DNA from: Oscillospiraceae bacterium
GTDB lineage: Bacteria > Bacillota > Clostridia > Oscillospirales > Oscillospiraceae
Direction: 5' to 3'
DNA length: 64,000 nt
Assembly (NCBI GenBank): GCA_020025595.1
Contig: JAHHRV010000004.1
Span: 102,564-166,563, forward strand
Shown here: positions 1 to 8,815 of the stretch, piece by piece
Numbering within the stretch: position 1 is the stretch's first letter
Layout: every line of letters starts with the position of its first letter
Program-made: the position numbers and the translations under genes
Notes under the pieces: model-generated
Databases searched by the model: none
What the model was told of the DNA's origin: nothing
What the model saw: the letters and a program-made list of their open reading frames with translations, nothing else

Positions 1-878
1 ATAAAGTAGTTTAATCCCAATGCGCCGGTTTTGGCCGCCAGCTGATAGCGCGTTCCCCCTATTTGGTAATTTTTCATCACCATGGGAGAAACATCCAGAA
101 GAGCATTTAATTGTTCCCGCTCCTGCTCCTGCAGTTCTACTTCCGTGGTGCTGAAGAACACATTGGCATCTGGGTCCAGGCACAGAAAAATCTGATTTTC
201 ATTTGTGCTATGCTCCTGAAACATCTTCCGAAGCTTGTCAGCGGATACCTCTGTCACCAGAACCACCCGGTGACCGTTGATATTTTTTGACAGAACCACC
301 GGCAGGACCCATCGCTCCTGGATGCCTGAGTATTTTTCAGTGACTGTATCCATGGGCAGAGTTTGAAATAAATCGCTTTCCTGAAGCAATTCTTCCCAGT
401 TTTGCTGTTTATAGTTTTCATGCACTCTGCGCACATTAAAATACAGAGGAAATTCGTCCATTCCCTGATTGGTGATAACATAGCGGTCATCGTAATACAG
501 GAAACTCACATCACTGTACATCGAAGTGGTGGACTGATACATTTCCATCCAGTTAATGAGTTCCGTACAGGTTCCACGGCTGTCGGTCTGCATTTGCGAG
601 GGTATCAGTCTGGAAAATGCTTCATTATTCAGCATCTTATACCCGGATTCGTATATTCTCTGGGTATCATGTTCCCAAATCTCGGTTGCTTCGTTCAATG
701 ATCGTGCAATTTCTGTCTCCAGCTTTTCTTTTGTATTTTGGTTCACTTTCCAATATGTAAGGGACGAAACCATGAAAAATATCAAAAAGAAAGAAAAGAA
801 AAGCATAAACACCCACAGATATTCTTTCCAGTTGTGTATTCCCCGCTTTTTGGATGACTCTCTCTTTTTCTGGTCCAT
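1..878 (-). CDS. Membrane-anchored sensory regulator, N-terminal part (cut by window edge)
   Basis: An open frame of 292 codons runs from an ATG at 878 off the left edge without a stop, preceded by a strong AGGAGGG Shine-Dalgarno. The protein has a short basic N-terminus, one hydrophobic segment at about residues 20-41, and then a long extracytoplasmic-looking region (about 45-292) without recognisable catalytic motifs. This is the layout of the sensor half of large AraC-type regulators of the YtdP/YesS kind, or of a histidine kinase with an extracellular sensor. Its neighbour is an LplABC-type sugar importer, a usual partner of both types, so it probably controls that importer. The output domain lies outside the window, so the class is undecided. 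Confidence 0.65.
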   Translation of the reverse strand, partial: MDQKKRESSKKRGIHNWKEYLWVFMLFFSFFLIFFMVSSLTYWKVNQNTKEKLETEIARSLNEATEIWEHDTQRIYESGYKMLNNEAFSRLIPSQMQTDSRGTCTELINWMEMYQSTTSMYSDVSFLYYDDRYVITNQGMDEFPLYFNVRRVHENYKQQNWEELLQESDLFQTLPMDTVTEKYSGIQERWVLPVVLSKNINGHRVVLVTEVSADKLRKMFQEHSTNENQIFLCLDPDANVFFSTTEVELQEQEREQLNALLDVSPMVMKNYQIGGTRYQLAAKTGALGLNYF

Positions 879-1022
879 AAATACCCTCCTGCCCTTTTGC
901 GCTGCAATCTCATAGCACAGCCTCAGCCTGCGTACCATATTGGTATCAGTATAGTATAATCGCCGCAAAAATGACAGCTCTGCTTTATATTTTATTTGCT
1001 CATTCTTTTTGCGCATACAGAC

Positions 1023-1052
1023 AGGCCTGGACAGCCGGTGGTGTCCAGGCCT
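1023..1052 (-). terminator. Hairpin downstream of the solute-binding protein gene
   Basis: Perfect 11-bp arms (AGGCCTGGACA and its complement) lie 44 bp downstream of the solute-binding protein stop. No clear T-run follows on the minus strand, so it may be a 3'-end stabilising hairpin rather than a strong intrinsic terminator. Confidence 0.45.
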
Positions 1053-1095
1053 ATTGATTGGTTATGCGAACGGTTTGTGTTTCAAAAAACGGGTA

Positions 1096-2733
1096 TCAGG
1101 CCTGTTTCATTTTATCGTAGGCGGCGTTATAAATTTCTTCAATCTCTGTAGCGCCCTGGGCTTCCAGCTGCTTTGCAAAATCTTCCCACTCAGACATGGG
1201 GCGTTTTCCGGTGATAAACTTGTCGATTTCCTGATTGAACAGGGTGATGACATTGGCTTCCAGGGTCTTCAGACGCTCTACATCCTCCTGCGTGTACAGC
1301 AGTTCCAGAGAATTGCGCACATTCATCATTTTTCCTTCCTCTGTCCACTGGTCAATCAGAGCACCATGCTCAACCATCTCAGGATCGGAGGTCTGCTTGA
1401 ACCAGGACTCATCGATATACAGAGCAAAGTTGTTGCTGCCTGCACCGATTTCAGAATAAATTGCGGAGATGGTATCGTCTGCATCCTTGTACCGCTCCAG
1501 CAGTTCCGGATTGATGATGGGTTCGCCATTCACCATATCGTAGGTTTCGCCCTCGACGCCGAAATTGGTAACCATCACGCCTTCATCGGAATACATCCAG
1601 TCAAAGAACTTGACCACGTCCTCGGGACGCTCCACCTTGCTGCTGATGACAATATTGTGTCCCAGCCAGTCCCGCTGATAACGCAGAGAGCGCACACTGC
1701 CCTCGGGGTTGGTCATGGGCGGAATGATATCAAAGCGGGCATTGGGGTCAATCTGTCTCAGAGCAGGGTTGAATGTGCGTGCTGCAAAAGTATCGTTGTC
1801 ATAGTAGGCGAAGAGCTTGCCGCTGGACAGCTTCTCCCAGCAGATGTCACGGGTCATAACCGCATAGTCCGGGTCCAGCAGACCGTCTTCGTACATATTG
1901 TGTACAAACTCTACAACCGTTTTGAAATCCTTCTGTGTGGGGCCATAGAGGTACTTATCCTGATCGGGTTCATAGTAAACGCCATTGTTGGTTTTGAACT
2001 CTTCAAAGCCGCCGCTGCCCATGGGGAATGCCAGCTGACCCAGAAGGTAGTTTGTACCCATACGGCTGGACATTGCATACATATCGGGATGCTTTTCCTT
2101 GATTTTCAGCATCACATCGTAGAATTCGTCCCAGGTTTTCGGCATGGGCAGATTCTGCTCTTCCAGCAGGTCCACACGAATCATGGGTGCTGTTGCTGTA
2201 CCGATACGGAATTTCTCCAGACGGGCAAAGGAATAAAGATTGCCATCCAGATACAGGCTCTTTGCATCCATCTGTCTTTCCGGTGTATTCAGTGCGGCCA
2301 GATAGTTGGGCATATATTCTTCATAATCCGACAGATTCAGGAACATACCGCTTCTGGCGTAGTCCTTAATGTTTCCGGTGCCCACTGCCATTGCATCGGG
2401 CAGGTTGTTGGTAGCCATGTACATACTGGCTTTGGTGCCATAGTCGCTGGCAGGAACGGGCTTCAGCACCAGTTTTACATTGGTTTTATCATAGATTGCT
2501 TTCAGCACGGCGCAATCCTGAGAGATGGGCGCATAAGCGTTTTCCTGTACCAACATTTCGATGGTCAGTTCTTCGTCCAGCAGTTTGTCACCGCTGCTTG
2601 TGCTGACTGCACCGGAGGGTTTGGTGGTTTCCGGTGTAGTGGTGCTGTTTCCACAGCCGGCAAAGGCTGTTGCGATGCTTGCAGCGCAAAGCATCATTGC
2701 ACACACGCGTTTGAATTGCTTGACTTTTTTCAT
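1096..2733 (-). CDS. Carbohydrate ABC transporter solute-binding lipoprotein (LplA/LipO-like)
   Basis: This 545-residue protein begins with a lipoprotein signal peptide ending in the lipobox AFAGC, so the mature protein should be lipid-anchored at Cys26. A Thr/Pro/Ser-rich linker follows, then a type I periplasmic-binding fold typical of large (about 500-residue) Lpl/LipO-type oligosaccharide-binding proteins, with aromatic-rich stretches and a FFDWMYSDEG segment near the C-terminus. The start has a good GGAGAG ribosome site. It is the last gene of a minus-strand operon with two permeases (2909-4771). No ATPase is encoded here, as is usual for this family, which shares an MsmK-type ATPase encoded elsewhere. 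The substrate cannot be read from the sequence; complex polysaccharide fragments are typical. Confidence 0.9.
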   Translation of the reverse strand: MKKVKQFKRVCAMMLCAASIATAFAGCGNSTTTPETTKPSGAVSTSSGDKLLDEELTIEMLVQENAYAPISQDCAVLKAIYDKTNVKLVLKPVPASDYGTKASMYMATNNLPDAMAVGTGNIKDYARSGMFLNLSDYEEYMPNYLAALNTPERQMDAKSLYLDGNLYSFARLEKFRIGTATAPMIRVDLLEEQNLPMPKTWDEFYDVMLKIKEKHPDMYAMSSRMGTNYLLGQLAFPMGSGGFEEFKTNNGVYYEPDQDKYLYGPTQKDFKTVVEFVHNMYEDGLLDPDYAVMTRDICWEKLSSGKLFAYYDNDTFAARTFNPALRQIDPNARFDIIPPMTNPEGSVRSLRYQRDWLGHNIVISSKVERPEDVVKFFDWMYSDEGVMVTNFGVEGETYDMVNGEPIINPELLERYKDADDTISAIYSEIGAGSNNFALYIDESWFKQTSDPEMVEHGALIDQWTEEGKMMNVRNSLELLYTQEDVERLKTLEANVITLFNQEIDKFITGKRPMSEWEDFAKQLEAQGATEIEEIYNAAYDKMKQA

Positions 2734-2908
2734 TTACTTTCTCTCCTTTTTTATTTTTCGGTGTTCCGGCGGCGTCTATGCAGTGCCAGGTTTCCCGGTC
2801 AAACTGCGGTCTTAAAAATCCCTGTTGCCCTCAATTTGACCCCATAGCTCTATGCACATCCCCGATACCCTCGATCACCGATAATTCACAAGCATATAAC
2901 CTTCTGTT

Positions 2909-3796
2909 TCAGCCCTTGATGGCTCCCACAAGGATACCCTTTACAAAATACTTCTGGATAAACGGATACACCAGCAGGATCGGCAGCATCGTAACAAACA
3001 CAACTGCGTATTTGATATTGGTTGCAATGATGCCCAGATCTCCGGCCACGGAAGCTCCGCCGGACGACAGCGCCGATGTTTCGCCGGACAACACGATATT
3101 TCTCATAATCAGCTGCACCGGATATTTTGCCTTGTCATCCAAATAGATCAGCGCATTGAACCAGCTGTTCCAGTGTCCCACTGCATAAAACAGAATCATC
3201 GTCATAATGATGGGTACCGACAGCGGCAGCACAATGCGGATAAAGATGGTAAAGTCACTTGCGCCATCCAAATGGGCAGATTCGAACAGTTCTTCCGGAA
3301 TCTGCTGGAAAAAGGATCGCATAATAATCATATTCCATGCATTGATCGCACCCGGGAGCACAATGGCCCAAATACTGTTGTTCAGGTGCAGACTGTTTAC
3401 CACCATGAAGTTGGAAATCATGCCCGCATCAAAGAACATGGTAAAGATGATCATAAAGGAAAATACATTGCGTCCGTAGAACCGTTTCCGTGACAGTGGA
3501 TATGCACACATTGCTGTCATGGTCACATTGATCAGAGTGCCTACCACCGTATAGACCACCGTATTTAAATAAGACCGGGGAATATCAGGAGAAGCAAACA
3601 CCGCTTTGTATGCAGAGAAATTGATTCCTACCGGAAGCAGATTGACTTCACCGCGAAGCACTGCATATCCGTCGCTGATGGAGGAAATAAACATGTAATA
3701 GATGGGGTAGAGCACCACCAAACAGCATATTGTCAGCAGCAAATAGTTGAAGATTGAGAATATCACATCTCCGATTGTTTTACGCTTTGTTATCAT
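2909..3796 (-). CDS. Carbohydrate ABC transporter permease (LplC/YtcP family)
   Basis: A 295-residue inner-membrane permease with about six hydrophobic segments. The EAA-type cytoplasmic loop, which contacts the ATPase, is visible as ELFESAHLDGASDFTIF followed by RIVLPLS. The C-terminus ending in FVKGILVGAIKG is typical of the LplC/YtcP/AraQ-like subfamily. It sits 18 bp downstream of the companion permease and 175 bp upstream of the solute-binding protein, so the three are probably co-transcribed. Start ATG at 3796 has GAAGGAGAAGA upstream. Confidence 0.93.
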   Translation of the reverse strand: MITKRKTIGDVIFSIFNYLLLTICCLVVLYPIYYMFISSISDGYAVLRGEVNLLPVGINFSAYKAVFASPDIPRSYLNTVVYTVVGTLINVTMTAMCAYPLSRKRFYGRNVFSFMIIFTMFFDAGMISNFMVVNSLHLNNSIWAIVLPGAINAWNMIIMRSFFQQIPEELFESAHLDGASDFTIFIRIVLPLSVPIIMTMILFYAVGHWNSWFNALIYLDDKAKYPVQLIMRNIVLSGETSALSSGGASVAGDLGIIATNIKYAVVFVTMLPILLVYPFIQKYFVKGILVGAIKG

Positions 3797-3814
3797 CGTT
3801 CTTCTCCTTCTTTC

Positions 3815-4771
3815 TTACCACAGGCCGCCTTCGCCGCTGCTGACTTTGTTCGCAATCTTGTTTGCAAAGATCACCAATATCAGCGAAACCACCGACTGGA
3901 ACATACTGACGGCTGTGCCGTAGCCATAGTCGGCACCCTGCAGGCCTCTGCGGTATACATAGGTAGAAATGACATCTGCCGTTTCATAGGTGGCACCATT
4001 GTACAGCAGAATGATTTTTTCATATCCTACAGACAGCAAGGAACCAATGTTCATCAGCAGCTGAACCGAAATGATCGGCAGGATCGCCGGGATGCTGATA
4101 TGCCGCATCTGCTGCAACTTTGAAGCTCCGTCGATTACCGCTGACTCATATAGCTGCGGATCCACACCATTGAGCGCCGCCAAATACATAATGGAGCCCC
4201 AGCCTGCTCCCTGCCAGATGCCCGATGCCACATAAATCGTGCGGAACCATGCAGGATCTGTGAGGAAGGAAATCGGCTCGCCGCCACAGGCAACAATGAT
4301 TTTATTAATCAGGCCATCGGTTGTCAGGAAATCCACCAGCATTCCGCAGATAATCACCATCGAAAAGAAATGCGGAAGGTATGTAACGCTCTGCACGATC
4401 TTCTTGAAATGACGATTCTCCACTTCGTTGATCATGAGCGCCAACACGATGGGAACAGGAAACGAAAAAATCAGCGTATAAATGCTGATCAAGAGGGTAT
4501 TACGCAAAAGCCGCCAGAAATCCGGCATACTGAAGAAATCAATGAAGTGTTTGAATCCAACCCATTGACTTCCAAAAAGTCCCTCTACCGCATTATAGTC
4601 TTTAAAGGCAAGAAGCAGCCATCCCATTGCACCGTATCGAAACACAACAAAGTACAGAAACGGCAAAAAGAAAATCACATACAATTGTTTATTTTGTTTG
4701 ATTTTTCTCCACGCATCACCTTGGCGATGCTTTGGCTGTACTGCGACAGCCGTGCTTTGTTTTGCGCTCAT
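3815..4771 (-). CDS. Carbohydrate ABC transporter permease (LplB/YteP family)
   Basis: A 318-residue permease with a basic cytoplasmic N-terminus and about six membrane segments. The EAA loop reads ESAVIDGASKLQQMRHISIPAI, of which only the core Gly-Ala spacing is essential for family assignment. The LplB/YteP family pairs with LplC as a heterodimeric pore for oligosaccharide import. It is the first gene of the importer operon; a candidate promoter lies about 50 bp upstream. Length is normal for the family. Confidence 0.93.
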   Translation of the reverse strand: MSAKQSTAVAVQPKHRQGDAWRKIKQNKQLYVIFFLPFLYFVVFRYGAMGWLLLAFKDYNAVEGLFGSQWVGFKHFIDFFSMPDFWRLLRNTLLISIYTLIFSFPVPIVLALMINEVENRHFKKIVQSVTYLPHFFSMVIICGMLVDFLTTDGLINKIIVACGGEPISFLTDPAWFRTIYVASGIWQGAGWGSIMYLAALNGVDPQLYESAVIDGASKLQQMRHISIPAILPIISVQLLMNIGSLLSVGYEKIILLYNGATYETADVISTYVYRRGLQGADYGYGTAVSMFQSVVSLILVIFANKIANKVSSGEGGLW

Positions 4772-4817
4772 TCCAAACTCCCCTTAGCATCAGTTTTCCT
4801 TTGCTTTTCGCAGGTTC

Positions 4818-4847
4818 ATTCTAGCATGGGCCGAATTTTAGAAACAA
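4818..4847 (-). promoter_or_regulatory. Candidate promoter of the carbohydrate importer operon
   Basis: On the minus strand TTGTTT (4842-4847) is separated by 18 bp from TAGAAT (4818-4823), about 45 bp upstream of the lplB-like ATG. The rest of the 4772-5041 gap shows no gene; an LplR-type operator could lie here but none is evident. Confidence 0.4.
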
Positions 4848-5041
4848 GACACAATTGCTTCCGTCCGTGTATATCTTCTACTTTTGGCTGTTACAAATGC
4901 CGCTTCGCGTTGCAACAAACCACTTTTTGCGTTTTTCCAGGCGTTACAGCCGTGATTTCCACTCGTTTTTATATGAATCCGGTTATCTTATTCGTCGGCA
5001 GCAAACAGAAAGCATTCCCTCACTCCAAGCCGCCGCCACGC

Positions 5042-5081
5042 AAAAAAAGCGTGCAGCTTTCCGAAGAAGCTGCACGCTTTT
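5042..5081 (-). terminator. Intrinsic terminator of the rnf operon
   Basis: A 14-bp stem (arms 5046-5059 and 5067-5080) with a short loop is followed on the minus strand by seven T residues. A weaker second hairpin lies at 5097-5120, directly after the rnfB stop. Confidence 0.85.
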
Positions 5082-5124
5082 CACTATAAACGCTTCAAAG
5101 TCCCTCAATGAGGGCTTTTTTTGA

Positions 5125-5985
5125 TTAGGTTCTATCTGCCGCAGGAATGGGGTCTGCGTCGTTGCGGATCTTTGCATCGGCAATCAGGTGCTTGGGGCAC
5201 ACCGTTGCACACAGGCCGCAGGACACGCACTTGTCATAGTCGATGGTAGCCAGATTGCCATCCACCTTGATTGCGCCCTGAGGACAGATCTTCGCGCACA
5301 GTCCGCAGCCAATGCAGCCGGCAGAGCAGGCACGGGTGGTAACAGCGCCCTTTGCATTGGATGCACAGGCGATGACGACATCCTTGCCGTATTCCATGGG
5401 CACGATCAGGCCACGGGGACATTCAGCGGCACAGGCCATACAGCCCACGCACTTTTCCTGATCGACCTTTGCCACGCCGTCAACGATCTTCAGTGCATCG
5501 TACTTACAGGCAGCCACGCAGTTGCCGAAGCCCAGGCAGCCGAACTTACAGGCCAGAGGGCCACGACCGGCGACCTTGGATGCAGCCATACAGTCTTCGA
5601 TGCCTTCGTAGGTACCCTTCATCTTGGCACCGGCAGTCTGAACGCCGTTCTCGTCAAAATGCTTTGCGCCGGAGCAGCGAACCAGAGCCACCTTGCGCTC
5701 CACCTTCTCGACCTTCACGCCCATGATTTCAGCCATCTTCTCGGCGCACTCGTTGCCGCCGGAAGAACATTTGCCGATGGGAGCCTCGCCCTTCAGCACA
5801 GCCTCTGCATAGCCGCCGCAGCCGGCAAAGCCGCAGCCGCCGCAGTTGGCGCCGGGCAGACATTCATTCAGCTGATCCAGACGGGGATCGGTCTCTACAT
5901 AAAACACCTTGGATGCGATAGCCAGAACCAGACCAAAGGCCAGGCCCAGACCACCCAGGATTCCAATTGCAATCAAAATTTTCAT
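5125..5985 (-). CDS. rnfB: Rnf complex ferredoxin subunit RnfB
   Basis: RnfB accepts electrons from reduced ferredoxin and passes them into the ion-pumping Rnf complex. The 286-residue protein starts with a membrane anchor (about residues 1-27) and has the RnfB-specific 4Fe-4S motif CGGCGFAGC at about 50. Further Cys-rich segments include CVGCMACAAECP, CIGCGLCAKICP and CVSCGLCATVCP, which bind several 4Fe-4S clusters. It is the last gene of rnfCDGEAB, the gene order of Clostridial Rnf, and ends just before a strong terminator. All expected cysteine clusters appear intact. Confidence 0.97.
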   Translation of the reverse strand: MKILIAIGILGGLGLAFGLVLAIASKVFYVETDPRLDQLNECLPGANCGGCGFAGCGGYAEAVLKGEAPIGKCSSGGNECAEKMAEIMGVKVEKVERKVALVRCSGAKHFDENGVQTAGAKMKGTYEGIEDCMAASKVAGRGPLACKFGCLGFGNCVAACKYDALKIVDGVAKVDQEKCVGCMACAAECPRGLIVPMEYGKDVVIACASNAKGAVTTRACSAGCIGCGLCAKICPQGAIKVDGNLATIDYDKCVSCGLCATVCPKHLIADAKIRNDADPIPAADRT

Positions 5986-5998
5986 ATTTCCGCCCTCC

Positions 5999-6592
5999 TT
6001 AGAAAATCTTCAGGCCGGAGAAGCCCATGAACGACAGGGCCAGCAAACCAGCGGAAATCAGCGCAATGGGGAAGCCCTTGAAGCTTTCGGGACAGCTCGA
6101 CTTGTCTGCACGCTCACGGACAGAGGCGAACAGCACGATGGACAGTGTAAAGCCCAGGCCGCCGCAGGTGCCGAACACCACGCTCTGCAGGAAGTCATAG
6201 CCCTTCTGCACATTGACCAGTGCTGCGCCCAGAACGGCACAGTTGGTGGTGATCAGAGGCAGGTAGATGCCCAGGGCCTGATACAGGCTGGGGATTGCCT
6301 TCTTCAGGAACATCTCAACCACCTGAACGATGGAAGCGATGACCAGAATGAATGCAACTGTCTGCATATACTGCAGATCCAGCGGAATCAGGATGTAGTG
6401 GTTGACTGCCCAGGTGGCGGCAGAAGCGATAGCCATAACGAAGGTAACAGCCATGCCCATGCCGATGGCAGTATCGGTTTTCTTGGAAACGCCCATAAAG
6501 GGGCAGATGCCGTAGAACTTCACCAGAATGAAGTTCTCGGTCAGGATTGCAGACAAAAGGATGCCCAGCAAGCTCTGTACATAAGCACTCAT
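5999..6592 (-). CDS. rnfA: Rnf complex membrane subunit RnfA
   Basis: A 197-residue integral membrane protein with about six membrane segments, carrying the conserved segment ENFILVKFYGICPFMG near the N-terminus. Its cysteines, with those of RnfE, ligate the intramembrane iron-sulfur centre of the complex. The start codon overlaps the rnfE stop by 4 bp and rnfB begins 13 bp after its stop, indicating tight translational coupling within the operon. Confidence 0.96.
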   Translation of the reverse strand: MSAYVQSLLGILLSAILTENFILVKFYGICPFMGVSKKTDTAIGMGMAVTFVMAIASAATWAVNHYILIPLDLQYMQTVAFILVIASIVQVVEMFLKKAIPSLYQALGIYLPLITTNCAVLGAALVNVQKGYDFLQSVVFGTCGGLGFTLSIVLFASVRERADKSSCPESFKGFPIALISAGLLALSFMGFSGLKIF

Positions 6593-7236
6593 ACCTCAGC
6601 AGCCTCCTTTTCCTTTCTCTTTCTTTCCATGCGCTTCATCAGCCACTGAGAACCTGCAATCACACAGCCCAGGGTCAGGAAGCCGCCCACAGGCATGACC
6701 AGCTGCATAGCAGGGATGCCCTCGGGGATGATGCGGATGCCTTCGCCGCCGTTCAGAATGCCGCCGCCGAAGGTGCCGGAGCCCAGCAGCTCACGGATGA
6801 TACACATGATGCACAGGGCCACGGTGTAGCCGATGCCCTGACACAGACCGTCAACGGCAGAGGCCAGAACGCCGTTCTTGGAAGCAAATGCCTCTGCACG
6901 GCCCAGAATGATACAGTTAACAACGATCAGGGGGATAAACACACCCAGATTCTCGGAAAGTGCAGGCAGGAAGGCCTGAAGCATCAGGTCAACGATGGTA
7001 ACAAAGCCTGCAATGATGACAATGTAGGCAGCAATGCGGATTTCACTGGGGATCACCTTACGCAGTGCGGAAATCAGCACATTGGAGCAGATCAGAATGA
7101 GGGTAACGGACAGGCCCATGCCCAGGCCGTTGAACAGGCTGGTGGTAATTGCCAGCACCGAGCACATACCCAGCAGCTGCACCAGAACCGGGTTCTTGGT
7201 CAGCAGGCCTTCACGAAACTGTTTCTTGAAATTCAT
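6589..7236 (-). CDS. rnfE: Rnf complex membrane subunit RnfE
   Basis: A 215-residue membrane protein homologous to RnfA, with about six hydrophobic segments and conserved stretches NPVLVQLLGMCSVLAIT near the N-terminus and VVNCIILGRAEAFA in the middle. It pairs with RnfA in an inverted arrangement around the intramembrane iron-sulfur centre. The C-terminus is a short charged tail rich in Lys/Arg/Glu. An AAGGAGG ribosome site lies upstream of the ATG, and the stop overlaps rnfA. Confidence 0.96.
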   Translation of the reverse strand: MNFKKQFREGLLTKNPVLVQLLGMCSVLAITTSLFNGLGMGLSVTLILICSNVLISALRKVIPSEIRIAAYIVIIAGFVTIVDLMLQAFLPALSENLGVFIPLIVVNCIILGRAEAFASKNGVLASAVDGLCQGIGYTVALCIMCIIRELLGSGTFGGGILNGGEGIRIIPEGIPAMQLVMPVGGFLTLGCVIAGSQWLMKRMERKRKEKEAAEV

Positions 7237-7248
7237 ATTTCAGCCTCC

Positions 7249-7806
7249 TTAACCCAGATTTTGGGCGCAGGCAACCGCTGCATTGACACCGGCGGTCACC
7301 GCACGAGAAGTGATGGTGGCACCGGTCAGCGCATCGATGGTGCCGCCGTCCTTGGTCACGGCGAGGTCGCCGCCCTGGCCGATAAACTGCTCACGGAAGG
7401 CTTCGCCCTTGGCGTTCTTCGCCGCGGCAACAGCGCCCAGACCTGCAGTTTCTGTATGGGAAATCACGGAAATTCCCAGAACCTTGCCCTCTTTGTCCAC
7501 GCCGACCATCATGGTGATGATGTTATCGAAGCCGCCGGGGGTGACCTGAACGGCATAGGCAGAGTCAGAAGCATAGACGGCTGTGACAATGCCGGAATCG
7601 TTGGGGAATTCCTCCAGCTGCTTGGCGGTATCTGCATCGGGAATGACAGCAGACAGGGCCTTGGTGGTTTTTTCTGCCTTTGCAGCGGCAATTCTCGGCT
7701 CTGTGATGGCGTTGACGCCAGCCAGCAGTCCTGCCACCACGCCGGTAATGATCAGCAGCGTCAGGCTGAGCCTGAGCACATACTTAAATGTGGATTCTGT
7801 TTTCAT
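7249..7806 (-). CDS. rnfG: Rnf complex FMN-carrying subunit RnfG
   Basis: A 185-residue protein with one N-terminal membrane segment and an extracytoplasmic FMN-binding domain. The covalent flavin site is visible near the C-terminus as DALTGATITS, where the second Thr of TGAT carries FMN through a phosphoester bond made by an ApbE-type flavin transferase (not in this window). The SHTETAGLGA segment is also family-typical. The start codon overlaps the rnfD stop by 4 bp. Confidence 0.96.
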   Translation of the reverse strand: MKTESTFKYVLRLSLTLLIITGVVAGLLAGVNAITEPRIAAAKAEKTTKALSAVIPDADTAKQLEEFPNDSGIVTAVYASDSAYAVQVTPGGFDNIITMMVGVDKEGKVLGISVISHTETAGLGAVAAAKNAKGEAFREQFIGQGGDLAVTKDGGTIDALTGATITSRAVTAGVNAAVACAQNLG

Positions 7807-8801
7807 GATTTGGCAGCCTCCTTCTTGGGTGCGCCGAACTTTTTGGGACGACCGATCTTGTCCAGAAGCACAACACAGGCATTCATAACCAGAATTGCAT
7901 AGGAAACACCCTCGTTATAGCCGCCGAAGTAACGGATCAGCATGGTCAGCACGCCGCAGCCGATGCCGAAGATAATCTGGCCCAGCTTGGTGACGGGGCT
8001 GGTGACATAGTCGGTAGCCATGAAGATAGCACCCAGGAACAGGCCGCCGGAGAACAGCTGTGCAGCCATCCATGCAAAGCGCTCGTTGCCCTGAGGGAAC
8101 AGGAATGCGATCACAGCCACGGTGGCGATGTAGGAAAGGGGAATGCGTACGGTGATGATCTTGCGAATCAGCAGGTATGCAAAACCGATGAGCAGCAGCA
8201 GGGCAGAGGTCTCACCGATGCTGCCACCGATGTTGCCCAGGAACATATCCAGGATGGATGCATCGGGCATCTGACCCTGATGCATGGCAGCCAGGGGTGT
8301 AGCAGCCGTGACAGCGTCCACGGTGGAGAATACGCCGGCAGCGTTTTCTGCGCCGACCTTGACCCAGGTGTTCATGAACACGGGCCAGCTGAACATAAAT
8401 GCTCTGCCTGCCAGTGCAGGGTTCACAAAGTTCTGGCCGATGCCGCCGAAGAGCTGCTTTACAATGATAATGGCGAAGAAATCGCCGATGATAATACACC
8501 AATAGGGGATGGTGGGCGGGCATACAAATGCCAGCAGCACACCGGTGACCACGGCGGACAGGTCATAGGCCGTGGAGTCAATCTTCATGATCTTGCGGTA
8601 GACCCACTCAAAGAACATTGCAGATGCTGCAGAGATCATGGTGACCATCAGTGCACGCAGTCCGAAGAAATACACGGAGCCTACCAGTGCAGGCAGCAGT
8701 GCGATGAGCACATCGCGCATGATGGTGTGGGTGTTGACAGGGGAATGGGCATGGGGAGAGCTGGAAACCGTCAGCTCATAAAAATATTTCATCTGTGCCA
8801 A
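7803..8801 (-). CDS. rnfD: Rnf complex membrane subunit RnfD
   Basis: A 332-residue membrane protein with about nine to ten hydrophobic segments, the second covalent-FMN subunit; the flavinylation region reads TAATPLAAM, with Thr in the ATPL core. The conserved ALAGRAFMFSWP segment is present. Translation appears to start at TTG (8801), because AAGGAGG lies 9 nt upstream; the in-frame ATG three codons later is too far from it. It lies 14 bp downstream of rnfC. Confidence 0.95.
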   Translation of the reverse strand: MAQMKYFYELTVSSSPHAHSPVNTHTIMRDVLIALLPALVGSVYFFGLRALMVTMISAASAMFFEWVYRKIMKIDSTAYDLSAVVTGVLLAFVCPPTIPYWCIIIGDFFAIIIVKQLFGGIGQNFVNPALAGRAFMFSWPVFMNTWVKVGAENAAGVFSTVDAVTAATPLAAMHQGQMPDASILDMFLGNIGGSIGETSALLLLIGFAYLLIRKIITVRIPLSYIATVAVIAFLFPQGNERFAWMAAQLFSGGLFLGAIFMATDYVTSPVTKLGQIIFGIGCGVLTMLIRYFGGYNEGVSYAILVMNACVVLLDKIGRPKKFGAPKKEAAKS

Positions 8802-8815
8802 TTGATTCCGCCTCC